The position numbers and the translations under genes are program-made. Below the pieces are notes generated by a model that was given only the letters and a program-made list of their open reading frames with translations, had not been told where the DNA came from and searched no databases. Source: JBFWWP01 sp050246115 (GTDB taxonomy: Bacteria > Planctomycetota > UBA8108 > UBA1146 > JAJFFE01). From it: a DNA stretch of 64,000 bases. The stretch spans positions 1-64,000 of the forward strand of contig JBFWWP010000007.1 of the NCBI GenBank assembly GCA_050246115.1, given 5' to 3'. This document shows positions 8,612 to 18,145 of the stretch, one piece after another (positions within the stretch are counted from its first letter, which is position 1; each line of letters starts with the position of its first letter).

Positions 8612-10954
8612 ATGCGAGTGAGACGGGTTCGGCCGCGCTGGATGTGTGGTGCGGTGATCTCTTGCTGCTGGCTGGTGCTGACGACCTTGCCGCTTCCCGG
8701 GCAGTGCGTGAGCAATCTCACTTCGACCGGCAATCCCCCGCTCATGGACTTGGGAACCGCGCCCTACTTGGCGGGGTTCGTCGGTGGCCTCTACCCCGAT
8801 GGGTCGAACGTGCGCCCACCGGCACACCTGGCCGCGGGACTCGCCATCGCTGCGAACGAGATCGTACCGCGCGACGCTACCGGTGCCGTCGACGTTGCGA
8901 ACGGACTCATCGGCATGATCTCGGTGGGCATGTCGAACACCACCCAGGAGTTCTCGGGCGGGCCCGACACGTTCCTCCCGCGCGCGAACGCGGATCCAGC
9001 GCGCAACCCTCAGCTCGTGATCGTCGACGGCGCCCAGGGTGGGCAGGCCGCGGAAGACTGGGCCGGCGGCACGGTCCCGTGGGCCGAGCTCGCTTCGCGA
9101 CTCGCCGCCGCCGGAGTCGCGCCGCCCCAAGTGCAAGTGGTGTGGATGAAGCTCGCGAACCGCCAGCCGAACAGCTTGGGGGCGTTCCCCCTGCACGCTC
9201 AGAGCCTGGCCTCGGATCTCGCGACGGTCGCGCAGACCCTGCGCACGACCTACCCCAACTTGCGTCTCGCATTCGTGTCCAGTCGCACGCGCTCCTACAC
9301 CAATGTGCCCACCGCACTCAACCCCGAGCCCTTCGCCTATGAGTCGGGGTTTGCGGTCCGCTGGTTGATCGAAGATCAACTCAGCGGCGTTGCGGGTCTC
9401 GATTACGCGACCGGGCAAGTGCCGTGGTTTGCTTGGGGGCCCTATCTCTGGATCGACGGAGAGAATCCGCGCTCCGATGGAGCTCAGTGGTTCGCCTCGG
9501 ACTTGATCGCCGATTGCACGCATCCGTCGATCGCTGGACGAGTGAAGGTCGCGGACCAACTCATCGCCTTCTTCAAAGCCGATCCCGTTGCGGTACCGTG
9601 GTTCCTGCGGCCCACTGCGCCGGTCGACGCACCGATCGTCTCGGTGACCCCGAGCGCCACGACGGGCGAGGCCCCGCTGACGGTGACGTTCGCCACCACC
9701 GCTACCGCGGCCAACGGCGCTTGGACGATCGACGAGCACGCTTGGCATTTCGATGACGGCTGCACCTCCCTCGCGGCGAGTCCGAGCAAGACGTTTCACG
9801 CGGCCGGTGAGTACGCAGTAGCGCTCACGGTGACGGACAGTGTCGGACACACGACGCGGGTGACGATACCGATCACCGTGATGCCGTCGGGCACTCCGAC
9901 CGCGCCCATGATCACCGGACCGGTGCTACCCCTCGCTGACGGCGCGGTGAGCAGCGAGTACGCGGCAACGTTCACGGCTTCGGGCAGCGCCCCGATCAAC
10001 TGGAGCATAGTGGCTGGCGCCTTGCCGCCGGGAATGAGCCTCTCCGGCGCAGGATCGTACTCGGGAGTGCCCGTGGCGCCGGGTCTGTTCACCTTCACCG
10101 TGGAGGCAGCCAACGCGCTTGGCAGCGACACCGTCGTCGTCATGCACACGATCGGCAACGCGCCGCCGGGCCCCGTGGTGCTCGAGCCCATTGCCGATAC
10201 CTACGTGCGCGACGGCGCCTTCGAGAACGCCAACTTCGGATCGGCGCCAGAGCTGGCCATTCGGACGAGCCAAGGCAGCGGTCAAACCGCGCGCGTGCTC
10301 TTGCGCTTCGATGTGGCGGCCGCGTCGGGAGTCTGCGATAGCGCCACGCTCCGTTTCACCCCCACCGGCGTCGGCACCGGCAGCGCTTCGGTTTCGGCGA
10401 TCGCGGTGGACGACGACTCGTGGGGAGAGACCGCGGTGACTTGGGTGACGCAGCCCGCTCTCGGCGCGGTGCTCGACACGCAGGCGGTGACCGGGGCGGG
10501 TGTCGAGGTGACCCTCGATGTGACCGCGGCGGCGCTCGCCGCGCTGAGCGGGGACGGGATCCTGACGCTCGCGCTCGTCGGCGCCGGGATCCAGACCCCG
10601 CTCCTGATGACCAGCAGTCGGGAGGGCACCGCTCCGGCCCAACTGGAGATCGCGTGTGGCCCGATCACTGGTGACGGCGCGTTTCTCCGCGGCGACTGCA
10701 ACGACGACGGAGTCCGCGACATCTCGGACCCGATCGTGTTGCTCGAGCAACTCTTCGGGAGCGGCGCGGAAGCGAACTGCGTCGATGCTTGTGACGCGAA
10801 CGACGATGGCGCGCGCGACATCGCCGATGTCGTTTCGCTGCTCGATCTCCTCTTCGGTCAGGGACCTCCCCTACCCGTGCCCAGCGCAAACTGCGGCTTC
10901 GATCCCACGAGCGACGCCATCGACTGCGCCCGATTCTCGAGCTGCGGCCCGTAG
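8612..10954 (+). CDS. Secreted multidomain protein: SGNH-like, PKD, Ig, DNRLRE and dockerin-like repeats
   Basis: The protein of about 780 residues starts with an export signal (basic MRVRRVRPRW, a hydrophobic core, then PLPGQC). A first region of about 300 residues contains VDGAQGGQAAEDWA and ends with DCTHPSIAGR, reminiscent of the Asp-x-x-His block of SGNH hydrolases, although a clear catalytic Ser motif is not evident. Next come a PKD-type fold (WHFDDGCTS), an Ig-like segment (LPPGMSLSG), a DNRLRE-type module (DTYVRDGAFENANFGS) and two C-terminal dockerin-like calcium loops (FLRGDCNDDGVRDISDPI and DANDDGARDIADVVSLLD). ATG 8612 was chosen over 8600 because GGAGAAG precedes it at suitable spacing. 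A role in binding or modifying surface carbohydrate is inferred. Confidence 0.8.
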   Translation: MRVRRVRPRWMCGAVISCCWLVLTTLPLPGQCVSNLTSTGNPPLMDLGTAPYLAGFVGGLYPDGSNVRPPAHLAAGLAIAANEIVPRDATGAVDVANGLIGMISVGMSNTTQEFSGGPDTFLPRANADPARNPQLVIVDGAQGGQAAEDWAGGTVPWAELASRLAAAGVAPPQVQVVWMKLANRQPNSLGAFPLHAQSLASDLATVAQTLRTTYPNLRLAFVSSRTRSYTNVPTALNPEPFAYESGFAVRWLIEDQLSGVAGLDYATGQVPWFAWGPYLWIDGENPRSDGAQWFASDLIADCTHPSIAGRVKVADQLIAFFKADPVAVPWFLRPTAPVDAPIVSVTPSATTGEAPLTVTFATTATAANGAWTIDEHAWHFDDGCTSLAASPSKTFHAAGEYAVALTVTDSVGHTTRVTIPITVMPSGTPTAPMITGPVLPLADGAVSSEYAATFTASGSAPINWSIVAGALPPGMSLSGAGSYSGVPVAPGLFTFTVEAANALGSDTVVVMHTIGNAPPGPVVLEPIADTYVRDGAFENANFGSAPELAIRTSQGSGQTARVLLRFDVAAASGVCDSATLRFTPTGVGTGSASVSAIAVDDDSWGETAVTWVTQPALGAVLDTQAVTGAGVEVTLDVTAAALAALSGDGILTLALVGAGIQTPLLMTSSREGTAPAQLEIACGPITGDGAFLRGDCNDDGVRDISDPIVLLEQLFGSGAEANCVDACDANDDGARDIADVVSLLDLLFGQGPPLPVPSANCGFDPTSDAIDCARFSSCGP

Positions 10955-11306
10955 CAGATCAGCCGCTCCACGCGCAGGCCGCAACCGCACGCGCGGCCCA
11001 TGTCGTTCGTCGCGCGGCCTCGAATCGAGCATTCGGGTCGTCCGCGCGGTGCGACGCCGCCGCCCCGATTCGGGGGTGTGGCCCGTGGTCACGGATTGAC
11101 GCTCGCCACCGGGCGCTTTGCCCGACCGGGCATTCCTCCCGATCGACTTCGACACTTCGTGCCCCACCACCCGCTCTCCTAAGTCTCCCCCTCCAAAGCG
11201 ATTGCCCCCGCCGTTCCCGGTGCGAACGACGCTGGCCCAGTGCTTGCCCCTAGCCCTTCACCTTTTCTCGAGCACACCGAAGCAGCACCGGATGAAGGAG
11301 TGAACC
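10955..11306. other. Intergenic region, 352 bases, with a sigma-54-like element
   Basis: This separates two secreted-protein genes on the same strand. It holds the -24/-12-like element at 11233-11250 and a good ribosome binding site (GAAGGAG) before the GTG at 11307. I see no small gene or clear terminator. Confidence 0.5.
11233..11250 (+). promoter_or_regulatory. Sigma-54-like -24/-12 promoter element
   Basis: TGGCCCAGTGCTTGCCCC carries TGGC, a 7-base spacer and TTGC, as in the consensus TGGCACNNNNNTTGC, with one change (A to C) in the -24 block. It lies 57 bases before the start codon at 11307, a sensible leader length. An element with 15 of 18 bases the same lies at 58589-58606 on the other strand. 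Confidence 0.5.
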
Positions 11307-13880
11307 GTGAGTCGACTCTTCACGAAGGCCGCAGCGAGCCCTGGAGTGTGGGCGATCCACACCCCGCTGGCCTTGCTGCTCTTCATCGCCCCCCTGATCC
11401 TCACGGGGTGCGTCGAGGAGGTTGAGCGAACGACCGAGGAGATTACCGGAGGACAAGAGAATCCCGGCCCGCAGGAACCCGGCGTCCTGACCGAAGTCGT
11501 GGTTTCCGCGGGAGCCTCGCTCATGGAGCCGGGCGACACCGCGACCCTAGGCGCCTTCGCCGTGTACTCCAACGGCAGCATTACCGACGTGACGACGACG
11601 GCAACGTGGTCCGTCAGCGACTCGTCGGTGCTCGCGTTGAACCTGGACTCGGCGCCGGCGATCGAGGCGATCGGGGCCGGTGACGCCGAAGTCGTGGCGA
11701 CGTTCGAAGGCATGGAGTCGGGCCCATACTCGGTCCAAGTGACGGCCGCTACCGTCAACTCGATCGCCCTCACCGTCGCGGACACGTCGCTCTTGGTAGG
11801 TGACCTGACGACCGGCGTCGCGATCGCGAGCTTGTCGGACGGATCGACCACCAACGTGAGCGAGCATGTGACTTGGATCGTCGGCAACCCGAACGTGGTG
11901 ACCGCCGCTGCGGGTAACCCTGCGACCCTGACCGCGGTCGGCGCCGGGAACACGAGCGTCCTGGCCATGATGTCCGGGGTCACGTCGAACTCGGTGAGCC
12001 TGTCGGTGCAGCAACCCGTGGTCGTGGTCGAGCTGACCTCGGTGCAGATCACGCTCTCGGACGCGCTCCTCGAGATCGGCCAGAGCGCGCAAGCGAGCGC
12101 CGTCGGGCACTACTCGGATGGCAGCTCCCAGGCTCTTGCGGCCGGTCTCTCGTGGTCGATCGGCAATCCGGTCGTGGCCACGATCGGCACCGGCAACCCG
12201 GCCCCGGTCACGGCAGTGGGTCTCGGATCGACCTCGATCCAGGCCAGTTTCGATGGCCTGTTCAGCAACGTGCTGACGGTCGCCGTGCAGAGCCCCGGTG
12301 CCGTCGCGCTGATCGTGCCGGGCTCGGGCTTCACGGGCGCGACGACGGAGCCGGGACAGATTGGTAGCGGCGCGGGGGCCACGGCGAAGGCCATCGCGCG
12401 CTTCGACGTCGCACCGTATCAGACGTTCTCGGGAGACTTCGACGTGGGCGTGATCGCGTTCCACATCAACGGGATCGACCGCGTGGAGATCTCCGCAGAT
12501 GGTGGACCGTGGACCGCGGTCTCGGAAATGACCGTGAACCCGCGCACCAACGTCGCCGAGTACTGGGCACGCCTGCGCGCGCAGGACTGTGGCACGGGAG
12601 TGGTCGAAGTGCGGGCAATCGCTTACCCGAACGTGGGGCGCCCGCGCCTCATGCCGACGCTGCGGCTCTACGCCGACCCGAATGGCAGCGCGCCGGCACT
12701 CGTGCGCTATATCTCGCCTGGGGGCAGCGACACGTCGGGCAACGGTACCCAATCCAGCCCGTTCCTCACGGCGCGCAAGGCTGCGCTGTCGATCCAGAGT
12801 GCGAGCGGGAACAACCGCGCGGACGGCGGCATCGTGTACTGCCTCGCCGGCAACAACGTGCTCGATGGTCCCGGCGGCCAGGTGACGACGGTCGATCGCT
12901 ACGTGACGATCATGCCAGCGCCGGGGCTGACCAAGAGCCAGGTCTTCATCACCAACGGCGGCGACGCGCTCGAGACCAAGCTCATGCGCCTCGTCGACCT
13001 GACGATCAAGGCCGGGATCCTGTCCGGCTTCAACGCGGACGACATCACCAGCGGTGCCGAGGAAGCGTACATGTTCGCGGAGAACTGCAAGTTCCAAGGG
13101 AACGGTCAGAACACCGAGGTCGGCGCGCTCGGCCTCGTCGCCGACACGCGCTTCACGGCCTACTACGTGGTCGACTCGGAGGTGCGCGACGAGCGCCATG
13201 GTCTGCACCGTGCGGCGCTGCTGCGCAACGTGCACTGCCAGAACATCGGCTCCGACCCGTTTCAGAACGCGCGCTTCATCGTCAACTGCACGGTCGACGG
13301 TGTCGAGAACAACCAAGGCTGGCATCCGGACCTGATCCAGTGGACCCAGCCAGCCTCGAACGTGATCGTCTACGGACTGCACGCGGTCAACGTGAAGGCG
13401 CAACCGATCTTCGCGAAACCCAACACGCTCAGCTTCAACGATATCGCGTTCGTCAACTTCCTCGCGGAGCAGACGTCGGCCTTGAAGAGCGAGTTCGAGC
13501 CGGACAACAGCAACCATATCCTGATGTGGAACTGCTCGCTGATCGATCACACCTTCCTGTGGACCGGAGTGAACCACACCAACGTTTCGATTCGGAACAG
13601 CTACTTCGACAAGCTCACCGGATCGATCAACGGGAACTTCACGATCGACAACTGTCACTTCCGAACCGGCTCCGCTTTCGGATCCGGCGCGACCCAAGGT
13701 GGCACGGACGCCAGCCTGTTCATGAGTCCGGGTAACGACGACTTCTCGCCGAAAATCGGTGCCGCCCTGGAAGGGCTCATGCGACCGGTTCCGGTCGTCG
13801 ATCCGCTCGTGCCGCTCGACAGTCAAGGGACGGCATGGGCCACGCCGGCGTCGATCGGGGCCGTGGCCGTCGACGACTGA
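11307..13880 (+). CDS. Lipoprotein with Big_2-like Ig domains and a right-handed beta-helix module
   Basis: This 857-residue protein has a lipoprotein signal (hydrophobic stretch ending in ILTGC), so it should be lipid-anchored in the envelope. Three Ig-like repeats of the Big_2 type follow (for example SIALTVADTSLLVGD), to about residue 330. A module opening IVPGSGFTGATTEPG then runs through FDVAPYQTF and FHINGIDRVEIS. From about residue 470, RYISPGGSDTSGNGTQSSPF begins a parallel beta-helix like those of pectate-lyase-type carbohydrate-binding proteins. The GTG at 11307 has GAAGGAG 6 bases before it. The next gene encodes a paralogue of the second half with a different N-terminus, and a third relative lies at 23742-26381. 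No catalytic residues can be assigned, so binding versus lyase activity is open. Confidence 0.85.
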   Translation: MSRLFTKAAASPGVWAIHTPLALLLFIAPLILTGCVEEVERTTEEITGGQENPGPQEPGVLTEVVVSAGASLMEPGDTATLGAFAVYSNGSITDVTTTATWSVSDSSVLALNLDSAPAIEAIGAGDAEVVATFEGMESGPYSVQVTAATVNSIALTVADTSLLVGDLTTGVAIASLSDGSTTNVSEHVTWIVGNPNVVTAAAGNPATLTAVGAGNTSVLAMMSGVTSNSVSLSVQQPVVVVELTSVQITLSDALLEIGQSAQASAVGHYSDGSSQALAAGLSWSIGNPVVATIGTGNPAPVTAVGLGSTSIQASFDGLFSNVLTVAVQSPGAVALIVPGSGFTGATTEPGQIGSGAGATAKAIARFDVAPYQTFSGDFDVGVIAFHINGIDRVEISADGGPWTAVSEMTVNPRTNVAEYWARLRAQDCGTGVVEVRAIAYPNVGRPRLMPTLRLYADPNGSAPALVRYISPGGSDTSGNGTQSSPFLTARKAALSIQSASGNNRADGGIVYCLAGNNVLDGPGGQVTTVDRYVTIMPAPGLTKSQVFITNGGDALETKLMRLVDLTIKAGILSGFNADDITSGAEEAYMFAENCKFQGNGQNTEVGALGLVADTRFTAYYVVDSEVRDERHGLHRAALLRNVHCQNIGSDPFQNARFIVNCTVDGVENNQGWHPDLIQWTQPASNVIVYGLHAVNVKAQPIFAKPNTLSFNDIAFVNFLAEQTSALKSEFEPDNSNHILMWNCSLIDHTFLWTGVNHTNVSIRNSYFDKLTGSINGNFTIDNCHFRTGSAFGSGATQGGTDASLFMSPGNDDFSPKIGAALEGLMRPVPVVDPLVPLDSQGTAWATPASIGAVAVDD

Positions 13881-14585
13881 GAGTAGCTCGCGGACCTCCT
13901 GGCGACCGAACGACAAACCAGCACCCGCCGCGGCCTCGAACGAGCTCGCGGCGGGTGCGCTGTCTTTGGGCGCGAAGGGACCGACGCCTGCCCGTCTCGG
14001 GAGGGGTCGGTGCAACCGGGGTCAAAGGTCGACTTTTCCGACACTCTCGTCAGCGCCCAGTGGCCCACGCTCGAAACGGTCGGTCTCGAACTCGCCGGCG
14101 CCCTGGCTTCCTGAATCCATAATGTGGTAGCAAAGCGCTCGGCTTCAGTGCACTTGGGTCCCGAAGGCGCGGCCGCGACAGGGTTTCCCAGGGCCCAAGC
14201 CGCACCACGGCGAGTCCTTTGCTACGGGCCGCTCCGTCGAGGTGGCTTCGAGCTTACGCGAGAGCACCGGGGTGGCCTCGACCTTGAGTTTCGAGTAGCA
14301 GTCAGGCCCGTTCTACGGGCAACTCCTGGGTTGGCAAACGATGACGTTCCGTTGGCGGCTCGCATGCGGTTCCGCGCGAGACCTCTTGGGCTGAGTGAAC
14401 GCTCCGGCTGATCGAGATGGTCGACTTCCACTTCCCTAGCGAGCCCTCCGCGTTCGACGCGGGTGGCGCCGCGCGGGCGGACTGGTCGACGTTCCGGCCG
14501 AAGGCGGGGTCACTCTCGTCAACGACGTCATGCACCGTTTCACCAAGCTCAGTCGAGCTAGGACAGCCTTCGTCCCCGGATCCTC
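13881..14585. other. Intergenic region, 705 bases, between two paralogous genes
   Basis: It holds a 12-base-pair hairpin at 13921-13958. The rest shows no frame with convincing protein character. Elements resembling TGGC-N7-TTAC (about 14240) and TGGC-N7-TTGA (about 14273) fail the invariant -12 GC, so they are not called as promoters. Confidence 0.5.
13921..13958 (+). terminator. Hairpin terminator candidate after the beta-helix lipoprotein gene
   Basis: GCACCCGCCGCG (13921-13932) pairs perfectly with CGCGGCGGGTGC (13947-13958) around a 14-base loop, 40 bases after the stop codon. The following bases are only mildly T-rich (TGTCTTTGGG). Confidence 0.65.
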
Positions 14586-16601
14586 GTGGAGCCGTCGGGA
14601 CACGAGAGAGGAAGAACGTTGCGCAGATTACTTGGGAGACGCGTACTTGGGAGATGCGGAGCACTGGGAAGAGTCGGATCCGCATTGCTGGTGGTTGCGG
14701 CGCTAAGCGTCGGCCCACTCGACGGCCAGTCTACGGGGAGTCTCGCTCCCTTCGTTCGAGGGGATTGCAACTCCGACAGTTGGATCGACGCGTCGGACGT
14801 CATCTTGCTGCTGAATCACATCTTCGTCATCGGCGCCCCGGTTCCGACTTGCCGCGACGCCTGCGACCTGAACGATTCGGGAGCGGTCGACCTGATCGAC
14901 GCCTCGTATCTGATGGCCTACATGTTCAACGATGGCGCGTCGCCGGCTCCGCCGTTCCCGGCGGCCGCGGTCGACCCGACCCCGGGCGATGGCATTGGTT
15001 GCAACGGTGATGGCGAGGAAGCGGTCACGTCCGGGACACCGACTTTGATTCCGGGCGCGGGCTACACGGGTGCGACGCCACAACCCGCCGACGTAGGTAC
15101 GGGGTCGGCGGCGACGGTGAAGGCGATCGCACGCTGGGACGTGGTTCCGTTCCAGGCATTCCTCGGCAACTTCCAGATCGGCGTCACGGCGTTCCATATC
15201 AACGGCATCAACCGGGTCGAGTTCTCGGTCGAAGGTGGCCCCTGGGTATCGGTGAGTCAACCAACGCTCAATCCACGAACCGGGATCTTCGAGTACTTCG
15301 TGCAGCTGAACTCCGGCAACCACCCCGCGGGGCCCGTGCGGGCTCGCGCGATCGCGTTCCCGAACATCGGACGCGCCCGCGTGCTGCCTGAGCTGCAGCT
15401 GTTCGTCACGGACGGCTCGGCTCCGGCGACGCGCTATATCTCTCCGAGCGGCAACGACACCACCGGGACCGGATCACAGACCAACCCCTTCCGCACGGTT
15501 CGGAAGGCGGCGAAAAGCATTGAGGCCGCAAGCGGCATCGGCCGGGCGGACGGCGGCATCGTCTACTGCCTGCCGGGCAACCACACCGTGGAGAATGGTG
15601 GCACGCCGGTGAACACCCAGAACTGCTGGGTGGACGTGCGGCCGGCGCCGGGAGTGGATCGGTCCCAGGTCGCCATTACCATCGTGAACGACTCGCTCGA
15701 GACCAAGCTCATGAAGTTCACGAACCTGATGGTGCGCAAGAGCGTCTCGTCCGGGTTCAGCGCCGACGAAATCAGCACCGGCGCCGAACTGGCGTACTTC
15801 TGGGCCGACCAGTGCATCTTCGAGGGCAATGGACCCGACACGGAGATCGGTTCGCTCGGCCTGGTCGCCGATACTCGCTTCACCGCCTACTACGCTACCA
15901 ACACCATCGCCCGAGAAGAGCGCCACGGACTACGCGGCGGTTCCCTGTTGCGACACGTCCATTGCCAGAACATTGGCTCCGACGCCTACCAGAATGGCGA
16001 GTACCTCCTCAACTGCACGGTCGACTCGATCGACAACAACCAGGGTTGGCACGCGGACATGCTGCAATGGAGCCGTAACTCCGAGAACGTGATCGTCTAC
16101 GGTCTCTACGGAACCAACATTCGCGGCCAGGGCATCTTCGCCAAGCCCTCGACGCTGTCGATCAACAACGTCGCGCTGATCAACGTCTTCGTCGAGGAAA
16201 TCGGCTCGTACAAGAGCGAGTGGGAGCCCAACAGCAACCACCTGCTGATCTGGAACAACTCGTACGTGTCACACTCATTCCTGTGTACCGGAACGAGCGC
16301 CACCAACGTCTCGATCAAGAACTGCTACTTCGAGAAGATGGTGGACTACTCGTCGAGTTGGCAGATCGACAACAACCACTATCGTGACGGCTCCGGCGCC
16401 ACGCCCGGAACCAACGCGACCGTCGGCGGCACACACGCAACGCTGTTCGTGAACGCCGCGGCCAACGACTACCGACCCAAGACCAACGGGCCGATCGCCG
16501 GGTCGCAGCGGCCCACCTGGGTCACTGCGCCCTTGGTGCCAGCCGATGCGATCGGCAACCCCTGGGGGACGCCGGCACCCGTGGGGGCGATGGCCGAGTA
16601 G
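14586..16601 (+). CDS. Secreted dockerin-like beta-helix protein, paralogue of the preceding lipoprotein
   Basis: This 671-residue protein has an export signal of the form Arg-rich, then SALLVVAALSVGPLDGQ. Just behind it lie two dockerin-type loops (FVRGDCNSDSWIDASDVI and DLNDSGAVDLIDASYLM). From about residue 150 the protein matches the second half of the upstream lipoprotein: LIPGAGYTGATPQP, ARWDVVPFQAF, FHINGINRVEFS, RYISPSGNDTTGTGSQTNPF, and many near-identical turns such as LGLVADTRFTAYY and HCQNIGSD. The same module is therefore attached to a dockerin-like anchor instead of a Big_2 lipoprotein anchor. A GTG at 14586 is the earliest sensible start; the exact start is uncertain. Function is probably carbohydrate binding or cleavage at the surface. 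Confidence 0.82.
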   Translation: MEPSGHERGRTLRRLLGRRVLGRCGALGRVGSALLVVAALSVGPLDGQSTGSLAPFVRGDCNSDSWIDASDVILLLNHIFVIGAPVPTCRDACDLNDSGAVDLIDASYLMAYMFNDGASPAPPFPAAAVDPTPGDGIGCNGDGEEAVTSGTPTLIPGAGYTGATPQPADVGTGSAATVKAIARWDVVPFQAFLGNFQIGVTAFHINGINRVEFSVEGGPWVSVSQPTLNPRTGIFEYFVQLNSGNHPAGPVRARAIAFPNIGRARVLPELQLFVTDGSAPATRYISPSGNDTTGTGSQTNPFRTVRKAAKSIEAASGIGRADGGIVYCLPGNHTVENGGTPVNTQNCWVDVRPAPGVDRSQVAITIVNDSLETKLMKFTNLMVRKSVSSGFSADEISTGAELAYFWADQCIFEGNGPDTEIGSLGLVADTRFTAYYATNTIAREERHGLRGGSLLRHVHCQNIGSDAYQNGEYLLNCTVDSIDNNQGWHADMLQWSRNSENVIVYGLYGTNIRGQGIFAKPSTLSINNVALINVFVEEIGSYKSEWEPNSNHLLIWNNSYVSHSFLCTGTSATNVSIKNCYFEKMVDYSSSWQIDNNHYRDGSGATPGTNATVGGTHATLFVNAAANDYRPKTNGPIAGSQRPTWVTAPLVPADAIGNPWGTPAPVGAMAE

Positions 16602-16667
16602 CACGCCGAGAACCCGCGCCTCGCACGAGCGAGGTTCGATTCCGAGAGACGCGATGAGAGCCCAAGT

Positions 16668-16705
16668 GCGCGCCGGCGCCTCCTCCGCGGGAGACGCCGG
16701 CGCGC
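16668..16705 (+). terminator. Hairpin terminator after the dockerin beta-helix gene
   Basis: GCGCGCCGGCG (16668-16678) pairs perfectly with CGCCGGCGCGC (16695-16705). The tail TTGCTTTCTCC follows, consistent with an intrinsic terminator 66 bases past the stop codon. Confidence 0.75.
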
Positions 16706-17100
16706 TTGCTTTCTCCGTCGCCGTGACGCGGCACACGGACACCCGACGACCACGATCCACGCTGGTCAGCCGCGGAGTTCCCGCGTCACGAACTCCGCGG
16801 CCCGCGACCGGGCGCGCTTGACCCGAGAACTCGGGTCCGCTCCAATCAGGACGCCTTTCGTTGGGGAGTAGCTCGCGAGGTCCTGCGCGCAGCGACGTTC
16901 CTCCGGAGTCACCGGAGACGCCGGCGCCGCCTCGATCGGTGGCATCGTCAAGACGTTGGCTTCGGGCCTGGCGCTCCGAGGCCTTCCGGTGCCCCGCCGG
17001 CCGCGCGCACCTCCGAGCGCGCGGCCGATAGCGAGACCAGCCGGGCCCAAGCTCGGATCCTTCCGGCTGCCGCGCGCCGGGCTGGCCCATCGGGGATGCT
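16706..17100. other. Intergenic region before terC, 395 bases
   Basis: It holds a candidate small minus-strand gene (16766-16945). I looked for a yybP-ykoY-type manganese riboswitch before the TerC-family gene and saw none I could support. Confidence 0.4.
16766..16945 (-). CDS. Candidate small protein of 59 residues
   Basis: This is an open frame from ATG 16945. It begins MPPIEAAPASPVTPEERR, continues through CAQDLASYSPTKGVLIGADP, and ends in a basic segment (SRVKRARSRAAEF). Third-position GC is about 78 percent by hand count, in keeping with a coding frame, and the composition is more protein-like than typical shadow frames. No clear ribosome binding site precedes the ATG, and I recognise no family. 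It is a candidate only. Confidence 0.3.
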   Translation of the reverse strand: MPPIEAAPASPVTPEERRCAQDLASYSPTKGVLIGADPSSRVKRARSRAAEFVTRELRG

Positions 17101-18132
17101 ATGCCCATCGGTTCACCCCTCCTGTGGTCGATCTTCACCGTCGCCGTCGTGGTCGCGCTCGCGATCGACTTCCTGGCCCTCGCCCGCGTTGGAGCACGGG
17201 TCGTGACCCTGCGTGCGGCCGCCATCTGGTCGCTGGTCTGGATCGCGGCCGCCGCCGGGTTCGTGTCGTGGCTGTGGTTCCACTTGGGCGGCCTGCGGGG
17301 CGAGCCACTGGCTCACCAAAAAACGCTCGAGTTCGTGACCGGTTACTTGATCGAGAAAGCCCTCGCGGTCGACAACCTGTTCGTGTTCTTGATGCTGATC
17401 ACGTACTTCCGGGTTCCACCTCAGCTCCACCGGCGCGTCCTGATGCTAGGCGTCCTCGGGGCGATCGTCCTGCGCGTGATCATGATCCTCGTGGGCGCCT
17501 GGCTCATTGCGCGTTTCCACTGGATCCTCTATTTGTTCGGCGCCTTCCTGGTGTACACCGGCGTCAAGATGGGGCTCTCGGTCGGCAAGGAGCCGGACCT
17601 GGATGCGAACCCCGCGTTGTCGTGGCTGCGGCGCCGCGTGCGGGTGGCCGCCGACTTCGAGGGCCAGCGCTTGTTCACGACCGTCGACGGCGCCCGCGTG
17701 CTGACCCCCTTCGCGGTGGTGGTCGGTTTGATCGGGGTCGTCGATGTGTTGTTTGCCGTCGACTCGATCCCGGCCATCTTCGCCATCACTACGGATCCGT
17801 TCATCGTGCTGACGTCGAACGTGTTTGCGATTCTTGGTCTGCGCGCGCTCTACTTTCTACTGGCGGGCCTGCACGCGCGTTTCCATTTGCTCGGCTACGG
17901 TCTCGCGGTCGTGCTCGTCTTCATCGGCGTCAAGATGCTCATCTCGGGGATGTACAAGATCCCGGTCGTGATCTCGCTCGGTGTAACCGTGGCGCTCCTC
18001 GCGGGCTCGATACTACTCTCACCCTGGATTCCGGCGCGCGGGTCGGGCGGTAGCGCGTACCCGTTCCCGCCGAAGCAGCCGCCCAGGGACGAGGTCCTGT
18101 CGTCGCCCCGCTCGGACGAACCCGCAACCTGA
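17101..18132 (+). CDS. TerC/Alx-family integral membrane protein
   Basis: This 343-residue protein has about nine hydrophobic helices and the TerC-family signatures EKALAVDNLFVFLMLI (about 82-97) and DVLFAVDSIPAIFAITTDPF (about 217-236). The acidic residues in these helices are thought to bind a divalent metal. Alx and TerC proteins of other bacteria are linked to manganese export or metal-loading of exported proteins, so a manganese-related role is the best guess. The length is close to the Alx branch (about 320 residues). The ATG at 17101 has a GGGGA ribosome binding site. The next gene starts 13 bases after the stop codon on the same strand and is probably co-transcribed. Confidence 0.9.
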   Translation: MPIGSPLLWSIFTVAVVVALAIDFLALARVGARVVTLRAAAIWSLVWIAAAAGFVSWLWFHLGGLRGEPLAHQKTLEFVTGYLIEKALAVDNLFVFLMLITYFRVPPQLHRRVLMLGVLGAIVLRVIMILVGAWLIARFHWILYLFGAFLVYTGVKMGLSVGKEPDLDANPALSWLRRRVRVAADFEGQRLFTTVDGARVLTPFAVVVGLIGVVDVLFAVDSIPAIFAITTDPFIVLTSNVFAILGLRALYFLLAGLHARFHLLGYGLAVVLVFIGVKMLISGMYKIPVVISLGVTVALLAGSILLSPWIPARGSGGSAYPFPPKQPPRDEVLSSPRSDEPAT

Positions 18133-18145
18133 TGGGAGAATCACC

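Noticed and set aside
11547..14015. Minus-strand frame of 822 codons opposite the beta-helix lipoprotein gene
   Set aside because: It is the antisense of a clear coding gene in high-GC DNA and has no recognisable protein features.
14353..14368. Sigma-54-like TGGCGGCTCGCATGCG before the second beta-helix gene
   Set aside because: Spacing fits but the -24 and -12 blocks are weak and the site is more than 200 bases from the start codon.
16625..16650. GGTTCGATTCC resembling a tRNA T-loop
   Set aside because: Flanking bases do not form the T-stem and no acceptor, D or anticodon arms can be drawn.
16602..17100. Manganese (yybP-ykoY) riboswitch before the TerC-family gene
   Set aside because: The conserved loops of that riboswitch could not be found; only GC-rich sequence and a terminator of the preceding gene.
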